Below, piece by piece: positions 38,742-44,467 of a stretch of 44,467 bases of DNA (positions are counted from its first letter, which is position 1; each line of letters opens with the position of its first letter). The notes below the pieces were generated by a model, which ran no database searches, was not told where the DNA came from, and worked only from the letters and a program-made list of their open reading frames with translations. The position numbers and the translations under genes were made by a program. Source of the DNA: JACDDK01 sp038198445 (GTDB lineage Bacteria > Actinomycetota > Rubrobacteria > Rubrobacterales > Rubrobacteraceae); NCBI GenBank assembly GCA_038198445.1, contig JBBPZZ010000123.1:1-44467 (forward strand), read 5' to 3'.

Positions 38742-38747
38742 TATAAG
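38742..38747 (+). promoter_or_regulatory. -10 box placed for a leaderless transcript
   Basis: TATAAG ends eight bases before ATG 38756, exactly the same spacing as the TATAAT before 19354. No Shine-Dalgarno is evident (only AAGAAG). The transcript should start near the A of the ATG. Confidence 0.45.
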
Positions 38748-38755
38748 AAGTCAGC

Positions 38756-39274
38756 ATGAACCTGGCATCCAAAGACCTCGGCCTTGCTCCCTGGAACGAC
38801 CTCCAGAGGAAACTCGACGGCGGCTTCACCGCCAGACCGCTCGGCCTGCTCGCCGCTGAATACTCGCTGGTCGATCTAAACGGAGCCGAGTTCGGCCGGT
38901 TGGCACAGGATCGCTCCGGAAACGCGGAGTTCGAAGCCGGAAGCCTGAAAGCCCGGATCGAACGCCAAGCGAACGCCGCCTACCGCATGGTCTCTTCCGG
39001 CGCCGAGATACTTACGGCTGTTCCGAGGGAGAGGTCCGCCGACCGCCTCCGTATCGAGTGCGCCGGTCGGGTGTACGAAGCACGGATCAGCCTGCTCCGC
39101 AATACCGCCATGGCCTGCTCCGAGGATGGCGTGGAGGTCGTACGTCTCACCGGCGGCTTCGTCAGGCGCGGCTACGAAGCGGCCTTCGACATGGAGGCTG
39201 CGGGAGCCATGTCCATAGCTATCCTGCTCCTCTATCATACGGCAACCGCCCGGCGGTGGGCTTACCGGACATAA
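38756..39274 (+). CDS. Unknown protein, 172 aa (possible tubby/LURP-like beta fold)
   Basis: The N-terminus LAPWNDLQRKLDGGFTARPL is followed by AAEYSLVDLNGAEFGRLAQD, LKARIERQANAAYRM, RLRIECAGRVYEARISLLRN and VVRLTGGFVRRGYEAAFDME, then a hydrophobic final segment (AAGAMSIAILLLYHTATARR). The alternating strands and 'D.nG.e.grl' turns resemble LURP-one/scramblase-like barrels in which the last hydrophobic helix runs through the barrel. That is a structural guess. The transcript is predicted to be leaderless. No functional context. Confidence 0.6.
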   Translation: MNLASKDLGLAPWNDLQRKLDGGFTARPLGLLAAEYSLVDLNGAEFGRLAQDRSGNAEFEAGSLKARIERQANAAYRMVSSGAEILTAVPRERSADRLRIECAGRVYEARISLLRNTAMACSEDGVEVVRLTGGFVRRGYEAAFDMEAAGAMSIAILLLYHTATARRWAYRT

Positions 39275-39289
39275 GAATCGAAGATAAAA

Positions 39290-39313
39290 GTCTCGACTGG
39301 AGTCTCGACTGGA
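39290..39313. repeat. Perfect 12-bp tandem duplication in a 5' leader
   Basis: GTCTCGACTGGA occurs at 39290-39301 and 39302-39313, directly before the AAGGAG ribosome site of the DUF4870 gene. It may be simple slippage or a doubled binding site. Confidence 0.7.
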
Positions 39314-39323
39314 AGGAGAACCG

Positions 39324-39803
39324 ATGCAGCAAGAGCCGCGTAACTACGGAAGGGTCCACGAGCCTGGCGACCCGGTGGACAACTCTGGCGAAGAGCTGGG
39401 CGGGTACTCGGGCAGCGGGATAAGTCCCGAGGACGAGCGGACGTGGTCAATGTTCTCCCACCTGAGCGTGCTCGCGGCGCTCGTGGGGCTGATGCCCATT
39501 GGAGCTTTGGTCGTCTGGCTCGTCTATAAAGACCGGTCGCCGCGTGTGGGCTTCCACGCCCTGCAGGCGCTCTGGTACCAGGTAGCGTGGCTCGTTATCT
39601 TCGTCGCCGCCGGAATCATGGGATTCTTCCTCACGGTGATCACCCTCGGACTCGCTATATTCCTGGTGATACCGGCCGGTTTCTTGCTGGGCCTGGTCCC
39701 CATCATCCACGGCTGCTACGCCGCCTACAAAGTCTACAACGGTGAAGATTACCGTTACCCGTTCATAGCCGACAGGATAGACGGCGTCAATAGGACCATC
39801 TAG
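39324..39803 (+). CDS. DUF4870 (Tic20-like) membrane protein
   Basis: 159 residues. A polar N-terminus of about 35 residues is followed by the DUF4870 core: ERTWSMFSHLSVLAALVGLM, GALVVWLVYKDRSPRVGFHA, LQALWYQVAWLVIFVAAGIM and PIIHGCYAAYKVYNGEDYRY. Three to four membrane segments. Function of the domain is unknown. ATG with GGAAGGAG upstream. It converges on the kinase gene. Confidence 0.87.
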   Translation: MQQEPRNYGRVHEPGDPVDNSGEELGGYSGSGISPEDERTWSMFSHLSVLAALVGLMPIGALVVWLVYKDRSPRVGFHALQALWYQVAWLVIFVAAGIMGFFLTVITLGLAIFLVIPAGFLLGLVPIIHGCYAAYKVYNGEDYRYPFIADRIDGVNRTI

Positions 39804-39821
39804 AGTGACGAGTCTGGAGGA

Positions 39822-41219
39822 CTAACCCCGGATCTGGGGCTGGTAGAGGTCTTTGGGCGTTGCGTAGACGGTGATGGTGGAGCCGGTGGGCGCCATCGCG
39901 CCGACTGCGGGTTTCGTGCCCCACGCCACTCCGCGATTGGCGTAGCCATCCTGGTAGGCGTACACGATATTCACCTCGAACCCGCGGTTGCGGAGGATCT
40001 CCTCGGCCGAGTAATCGTAGTACGTCCGCACGTCGGGAACCGGTGCCAATACCGCGTCCTTGTTGTTTACGTTCGCCGTATCGGGCTCCTTCGTACTCGC
40101 CGTATCAGGTTTCTCCGGCGGCGAGGAAGCCTTGTTCTCGACGGGCTCCTCGGAGGGCTTGGGCGCCTCTATGGGCTGCGTGCTCACGTTGTTCGCCTGA
40201 CCCAGAGCTTCCTGGAGGTTCTGTTTCGACGGCAAGTCCACGTAACCGAGCTTTTCAGCAGCGAACGCCGTCCCCCCGGCCAGCAGCAAGAGTACCGCCA
40301 GCATCGAGACGAGGGTCAGGCTCTTGCGGCCTTTTCGCGAAGCGCCGGCCGCGGCGGTCTTCGGAACCTCTCGCGTCCCTACCGCCTTCCTGGGCGGCGC
40401 CGCGGCCTCCAGGTCGTCTAGCATGGTATCCGCCGACTGGTAGCGGTCGTTGGGCTCCTTTGCCAGAGCCTTCAGGACCACGGCCTCCAACGGGCGCGAG
40501 ACTTTCTTATTTAGCTTGCGTGGAGGCGTGGGCGTCTTCTGCAGGTGCTGCCGGGCCAGGCTCTTTACATTGCCCGAGAAGGGCGGACTGCCCGTCAGGC
40601 AATGGTATAGAAGAATGCCGACGGAATAGATATCGCTCCTCGGGGTAACCTCCTCGCCCTTGAGTTGCTCGGGGGACATGTAGCGGGCGCTGCCCACGAT
40701 CTCTCCCGTCTCTCCCGCCTCTTCGTCTTTGACTATGCGGGCGATGCCAAAGTCCGCGACCTTTACCGTGCCTTCGTGCGTGATCAGTATATTCGAGGGC
40801 TTGATGTCCCGGTGGATTATGCCGCGCCGGTGGGCGTAGGAGAGCGCCCGCAAGAGTTGCTCGGCCACCCTACGGGTGAACTCCTCATTGAGCGCCGCGC
40901 CGCGATTTTGGGAGAGCAAGTCCCCAATATCGTTGCCGCCGACGCACTCAGCCACGATGAAAGGAACCTCGCCATCCTGCGAGATGTCATAGACCTTGAC
41001 GATGTTGTGGTGGTCCAGGGAGGCCATCGCCCGCGCCTCTTGCTTGAAGCGCGCCCGGAACGAGGGCTCCTCGGCATACTGACGGTGCAGAGTCTTCAAT
41101 GCAACCGTGCGCCCGAGGATTGCGTCCTCCGCCTTGTAAACGACGGCCATACCCCCGGTACCTAAAGTGCTCTGTACCCTGTAACGTCCTCCAAGGACCG
41201 TTCCAACCGAGGTATCCAG
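39822..41219 (-). CDS. PknB-like Ser/Thr protein kinase with one PASTA-like domain
   Basis: 465 residues if it starts at CTG 41219. Kinase motifs (numbered from CTG): glycine loop GTGGMAVVYKAED, Lys42 in VALKTL, HRDIKPSN with catalytic Asp138, DFG with Asp156, and SARYMSPEQLKGE. A membrane helix at about 303-323 (LTLVSMLAVLLLLAGGTAFA) and a Pro/Glu-rich linker lead to an outside PASTA-like repeat (VPDVRTYYDYSAEEILRNRG, ending GSTITVYATPKDL). Such kinases sense cell-wall fragments and control growth. The open frame goes back to TTG 41258, but that codon overlaps a perfect TATAAT and lacks a ribosome site, whereas CTG 41219 has AAGGTGG seven bases upstream and gives the family's normal N-terminus (MDTSVGTVLGGRYRV). 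Confidence 0.85.
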   Translation of the reverse strand: MDTSVGTVLGGRYRVQSTLGTGGMAVVYKAEDAILGRTVALKTLHRQYAEEPSFRARFKQEARAMASLDHHNIVKVYDISQDGEVPFIVAECVGGNDIGDLLSQNRGAALNEEFTRRVAEQLLRALSYAHRRGIIHRDIKPSNILITHEGTVKVADFGIARIVKDEEAGETGEIVGSARYMSPEQLKGEEVTPRSDIYSVGILLYHCLTGSPPFSGNVKSLARQHLQKTPTPPRKLNKKVSRPLEAVVLKALAKEPNDRYQSADTMLDDLEAAAPPRKAVGTREVPKTAAAGASRKGRKSLTLVSMLAVLLLLAGGTAFAAEKLGYVDLPSKQNLQEALGQANNVSTQPIEAPKPSEEPVENKASSPPEKPDTASTKEPDTANVNNKDAVLAPVPDVRTYYDYSAEEILRNRGFEVNIVYAYQDGYANRGVAWGTKPAVGAMAPTGSTITVYATPKDLYQPQIRG

Positions 41220-41257
41220 TCCTTCACCACCTTCAACCTTGTACTTACTGAACGTCA

Positions 41258-41263
41258 ATTATA
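41258..41263 (-). promoter_or_regulatory. Consensus -10 (TATAAT) of the kinase gene
   Basis: Read on the minus strand 41263-41258. Transcription should begin near 41251, so the in-frame TTG at 41258 cannot be translated from this promoter. The -35 region is not consensus. Confidence 0.55.
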
Positions 41264-41424
41264 TATCCCTCATCATGCTCTAGATACGTTGACAGCGCGG
41301 TTACTATTGCGGCACCCAACATGATGCAGCGTACTATCTTCGCACACTATATTTGGGGGGTCTACCCCATCGCCAAATAGTCCATAATGATCGTGTTTTG
41401 ACCACCGACAGGCGAAAGGGACAA

Positions 41425-43104
41425 ATGAAGATAAATTTCGCCCAATATCTACGCTACGAAGAGCTTACCGACACCCTGCGCTCGCTCGCGGAAGAGCATC
41501 CGAAGCTCTGCAAAATCAACTCCATCGGCAAGAGTTACGAGGGACGTGAGATCTGGCTGGCCGAGATCTCCAACTCCGCCACCGGACCGGCCGATGAGAA
41601 ACCCGCCTTCTGGGTCGACGGCAACACCCATGCCGGCGAGGTGACCGGCTCGATGTGCGCCCTGTACCTGATCCAAACCCTCCTGGGAAACCACGGGGAA
41701 GACGAACGCGTCACAGAGCTCCTGGACCACCAGACTTTCTACATCCTCCCCCGACTTTCACCCGACGGCGCGGAACGCTACCTGACTACCCCATACACCC
41801 TGCGCGCCACCCTACGTCCCTGGCCCGAGCCGGAACCCGAACCGGGCCTGCACGCCGAAGACATCGACGGCGACGGCAACATCGTCCAGATGCGCGTCGA
41901 GGACAAAAACGGCGAGTGGCGCGTATCCGACACAGACTCCCGCCTTATGGTCCCCCGCGCCCCGGACGAGGCGGAGCCGGGCGGCGTCTACTACCGGATC
42001 TACCGCGAGGGCGTTTTCGAGGACTACGATGGCTTCGAACGGAAGATAGCGCGCCCACTCCACGGCCTGGACATGAACCGCCAGTACCCCTACCACTGGC
42101 GCGAAGACTCCGACCAGGGCGGCGCCGGGCCGTACCCGCTCTCCGAGCCCGAGGCGCGGGCGCAGGTGGATTTTCTCCTCGCCCACAAGAACATCTTCAG
42201 CGTGCACACCTACCACACGTTCTGCGGCGCCATCCTCCGTCCCTACTCCAACCAAGCGGATTCCGCGCTCCCCGAACATGACCTGGCCGTCTACAAAGCG
42301 CTCGGAGACAGGGGCACGCAACTTACCGGCTACCCGAACATCTCCGTCTTCCACGACTTCCGCTACGAACCAGACAAGTTCATAACCGGCGCCTTCGACG
42401 ATTGGGTCTACGACTACTACGGCGTCTTCGCTTTCACCATAGAGTTCTGGTCGATGGCGAAGAGCGCGGGTGTCGAGGTCGGGAACTTCATCGAGTTCTT
42501 CCGCAACCCGCCGGAGGAGGCCCAGTTAAAGATGCTCGCCTGGAACGACCGCGAACTTGACGGTGAGGGGTTCGTCGACTGGCATCCGGCCGAGCATCCT
42601 CAGCTTGGGCCGGTAGAGATAGGAGGCTGGAAGACGAAATTCACCGCCCAGAATCCACCCCCGAAGTTCCTCGAAGCCGAGTGCGAGAAGCTGACCAGCT
42701 TCGCCCTCTCTCACGCCTCGACCGCCCCACGCCTCGAAGCCCGTCTGGAGACGGAGGACCTCTCTCCGGGGCTCAGGCGTCTGGAACTTACCGTGGAAAA
42801 CACAGGCTACCTGCCGACGAACGTGACCCAGGTAGCATCGGACAAGAAGCTAGTCAAGTCCGTGAAGGCGGAGATAAGGTTGTCAGAGGGCGCGAGCCTC
42901 GTCTCGGGAGAAACCGAGATGGACCTCGGTCACCTGGCCGGACGCTCGGCGCTCGAAGGGAACTCCTGGAAGGATCCAGCTTTCTTCCAGGGCCTCCCAT
43001 CCAGGTATGCCCGGCGCGTGAGCTGGGTCGTGCGCGGCGAGGGTTCCATCCAGATCGAGGTCCGCGGCGAAAGAGCCGGTACTGTGCGCCTGAAAACGGG
43101 ATAG
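41425..43104 (+). CDS. M14-family zinc carboxypeptidase
   Basis: 559 residues from ATG 41425 (GAAAGGG upstream); earlier starts have no site. Zinc ligands are the HAGE of WVDGNTHAGEVTGS and the later His in SVHTYH; the substrate-side pair NR is in LDMNRQYPYHW, and catalytic Glu lies in FTIEFWS. An insertion after about residue 130 contains DIDGDGN, a calcium-loop (DxDxDG) motif. The last 120 residues are a beta-sandwich. No signal peptide, so it is cytoplasmic, as in some bacterial M14 subfamilies acting on peptidoglycan peptides or gamma-glutamyl compounds. Substrate unknown. Confidence 0.88.
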   Translation: MKINFAQYLRYEELTDTLRSLAEEHPKLCKINSIGKSYEGREIWLAEISNSATGPADEKPAFWVDGNTHAGEVTGSMCALYLIQTLLGNHGEDERVTELLDHQTFYILPRLSPDGAERYLTTPYTLRATLRPWPEPEPEPGLHAEDIDGDGNIVQMRVEDKNGEWRVSDTDSRLMVPRAPDEAEPGGVYYRIYREGVFEDYDGFERKIARPLHGLDMNRQYPYHWREDSDQGGAGPYPLSEPEARAQVDFLLAHKNIFSVHTYHTFCGAILRPYSNQADSALPEHDLAVYKALGDRGTQLTGYPNISVFHDFRYEPDKFITGAFDDWVYDYYGVFAFTIEFWSMAKSAGVEVGNFIEFFRNPPEEAQLKMLAWNDRELDGEGFVDWHPAEHPQLGPVEIGGWKTKFTAQNPPPKFLEAECEKLTSFALSHASTAPRLEARLETEDLSPGLRRLELTVENTGYLPTNVTQVASDKKLVKSVKAEIRLSEGASLVSGETEMDLGHLAGRSALEGNSWKDPAFFQGLPSRYARRVSWVVRGEGSIQIEVRGERAGTVRLKTG

Positions 43105-43147
43105 ACCAGGGCTAAACTGCCTGTTCTAAGGAAATTCTGTCCTGCTC

Positions 43148-43175
43148 TTGACAAACTTGTTCTACAGTGTATACT
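43148..43175 (+). promoter_or_regulatory. Consensus sigma-70 promoter of the sigma factor gene
   Basis: TTGACA (43148-43153) and TATACT (43170-43175) with a 16-base spacer, the best promoter in the window. The start site would be near 43182, giving a leader of about 170 bases before ATG 43356 that contains small inverted repeats such as GTCC-GAGTA-GGAC. Confidence 0.75.
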
Positions 43176-43355
43176 TCCTTGTTGGCCGCAACGCTATAGA
43201 CAGGCAACAAAGTCTAGAGCCTAGCTTTATCTAGCCGCAAGGGTCCGAGTAGGACACTGGGTCTCGGCGAAGCACGGTACTTGGAGGGAAGCTGCGGATA
43301 TAAAGATGGCTTGCGGTCGTCTGGAAGTACAGATCATATCCAAACGGAGGTTAGT

Positions 43356-44237
43356 ATGGAGAACAGGGACACAGTGATAGACACGCGGCGTCCGGTGCGC
43401 GAGCCCGAGACCCCGGATCTCATACCGGGTTATTTCGCCCGGATCGACAAGGGGAATCTGCTCACGCACAAGGAAGAGGTGGATCTCTCCCGGCGGGCGA
43501 AGGCCGGTGACAAGCACGCCCGGCAGCGTCTGATCGAGAAAAACCTTCGTCTCGTCGTGTCGGTGGCGAAGAAATACCGGGGCATGGGTCTGCCTTTCGA
43601 GGACCTCATACAGGAGGGCAACATCGGTCTCATGCGGGCGGTCGAAAAGTTCGACCCCGAGAGAGGCTGGCGTTTCTCGACGTATGCGACGTGGTGGATC
43701 CGTCAGGCCGTGCAGCGGGCGATGGCGGACAAGGGCCGCACCATCCGGGTTCCCGTTCACATGGGCGAGAAGATCCGGAAGATGGCCCGCGCCTACAACG
43801 AGCTGTCCGCCGAGCAGGAGCGCGGTCCCACCGACGAGGAAGTCGCCGAGCGCCTCGGATGGACGGCTGACGAGGTGCGCGACGTGAAGAGCGCCATGCC
43901 AGACGCGACCAGCCTCAACCAGCCCCTGGGCTCGGATGAGGGCGCCTCGGAACTCGGTGAGCTCGTGGAAGACGAGCGTGCCTCCGATACGGTTGGCGCG
44001 GTCGTGCGGGGTATGGAGACCGAGGGACTCGGGGCGGCGGTAGGTCAGCTTCCCGATCGTCAGCGGCACGTCCTGATCCGGCGCTACGGCCTGGACAACC
44101 AGGAGCCCTTCACCCTGGCCCAGCTAAGTGACGAGATGGGCGTCTCCCGCGAGCGGGTCCGTCAGCTCCAGCGCGAGGCGGAGCAGATGATCCGGACCGG
44201 CGAGTACGGTCGCTTCCTCTCCCACAGCGCCGCATAG
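43356..44237 (+). CDS. Group 2 sigma-70 factor
   Basis: 293 residues from ATG 43356 with GGAGG upstream. Region 1.2 begins TPDLIPGYFARIDKGNLLTH, region 2 has RLIEKNLRLVVSVAKKYRGM, PFEDLIQEGNIGLMRAVEKF, and FSTYATWWIRQAVQRAMADK (regions 2.3/2.4), region 3 RTIRVPVHMGEKIRKMARAY, and region 4.2 ends FTLAQLSDEMGVSRERVRQL. Region 1.1 is absent and the length is short, so it is a group 2 (SigB/HrdB-like accessory) rather than the primary sigma factor. It should recognise promoters similar to TTGACA/TATAAT. It has its own strong promoter and terminator. Confidence 0.9.
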   Translation: MENRDTVIDTRRPVREPETPDLIPGYFARIDKGNLLTHKEEVDLSRRAKAGDKHARQRLIEKNLRLVVSVAKKYRGMGLPFEDLIQEGNIGLMRAVEKFDPERGWRFSTYATWWIRQAVQRAMADKGRTIRVPVHMGEKIRKMARAYNELSAEQERGPTDEEVAERLGWTADEVRDVKSAMPDATSLNQPLGSDEGASELGELVEDERASDTVGAVVRGMETEGLGAAVGQLPDRQRHVLIRRYGLDNQEPFTLAQLSDEMGVSRERVRQLQREAEQMIRTGEYGRFLSHSAA

Positions 44238-44260
44238 GACCAACGACCAAGCACCACAGA

Positions 44261-44296
44261 GAGCGTCGCCGAAACCCGGCGGCGCTCTTTTTTTTG
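44261..44296 (+). terminator. Strong rho-independent terminator of the sigma gene
   Basis: GAGCGTCGCC (44261-44270) pairs with GGCGGCGCTC (44278-44287) save one mismatch, and eight or nine T follow. It lies 24 bases after the sigma-factor stop. Confidence 0.9.
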
Positions 44297-44346
44297 CCTG
44301 GAAACTGAATGCCTCGCCGGGCTCGTACCCTAGCGGTAGTTTGTTG

Positions 44347-44467
44347 TTAGCGGGCATAGAGATAGAGCCCTCTCCCCGAAAACACGCGCTCAAGCAGCAC
44401 TCTTAGCTCTGGTGGTGGGGGCTTGTCGGAGAACGCCTTCCAGTAGCGCCAAAGCATCACCCACGGC
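44347..44467 (-). CDS. C-terminus of an unknown gene cut by the window edge
   Basis: On the minus strand from the window end the phase PWVMLWRYWKAFSDKPPPPE, then LRVLLERVFSGRGLYLYAR ends in TAA at 44349-44347. The residues are protein-like, rich in aromatic and basic residues with a helical pattern. Another phase ends sooner. Only about 39 residues are visible, so no family can be given. No terminator is visible after the stop, but the sigma-gene terminator stands between. Confidence 0.4.
   Translation of the reverse strand, partial: PWVMLWRYWKAFSDKPPPPELRVLLERVFSGRGLYLYAR

Noticed and set aside
41289..41310. TTGACA on the plus strand upstream of the carboxypeptidase gene
   Set aside because: No -10 at the correct distance; the nearest TACTAT is only eight bases away.
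1..44467. CRISPR arrays, rRNA genes, complete tRNA genes, phage structural genes
   Set aside because: I looked for regular spaced repeats, 16S/23S motifs, complete tRNA arms and capsid/tail signatures on both strands and saw none.

Overview
The window is high-GC DNA with frequent GTG and TTG starts, purine-rich Shine-Dalgarno sites, F420-type (LLM) oxidoreductase, PknB-like kinase and group 2 sigma-70 genes. This suggests an Actinomycetota chromosome. The gene mix (PRC-barrel/DUF2382 stress proteins, fused AhbAB, psuKG, reverse transsulfuration pair) reminds me of Rubrobacter, but that genus call is inference.

Positions 1-5900 are an accessory island. The left edge cuts an IS3-like transposase. 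Next come an excisionase-like HTH gene, an AbiEi/AbiEii type IV toxin-antitoxin pair with an inverted repeat over its start, and an unknown gene. A tRNA-Arg(ACG) 3' half followed by a terminator (3658-3732) looks like an attachment site (attR). Beyond it lie a Fic AMP-transferase gene with iterated operators and a tyrosine-integrase relic that lacks its N-terminus and catalytic Arg I. Different 11-bp tandem repeats flank the tRNA fragment, as if two elements accreted at one site.

Positions 6000-20300 are mostly metabolic. They hold a nitrilase-pathway type amidase, a convergent catabolic operon (SCP2-like, alpha/beta hydrolase, carboxymuconolactone decarboxylase-like, a small coupled ORF, zinc alcohol dehydrogenase), a YadGH-like ABC exporter behind a broken TetR gene, a fused AhbAB siroheme decarboxylase-like protein, TauE, a haloacid dehalogenase, an LLM oxidoreductase, and a tightly overlapped CBS / 65-aa protein / cystathionine gamma-lyase operon.

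Positions 20300-30950 carry an unknown HTH gene pair, a membrane/stress cluster (TM-helix mechanosensitive-like protein interrupted by an in-frame amber codon, multi-pass membrane protein, PRC-barrel/DUF2382), divergent Crp and HTH-MEDS regulators, hemolysin III, several small unknown genes, a PAS-PAS-GGDEF protein with an intact I-site, and an App1-like phosphatase.

Positions 31000-44467 carry pseudouridine catabolism (psuK, psuG), a family 4 uracil-DNA glycosylase, a polar amino-acid ABC transporter whose ATPase is separated from its binding protein and permease by an unknown gene and an M20 deacylase, a DUF4870 protein, a PknB-like kinase that probably starts at CTG, an M14 zinc carboxypeptidase, and a sigma-70 gene with a consensus promoter, long leader and strong terminator. 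No CRISPR array, rRNA or complete tRNA was seen.
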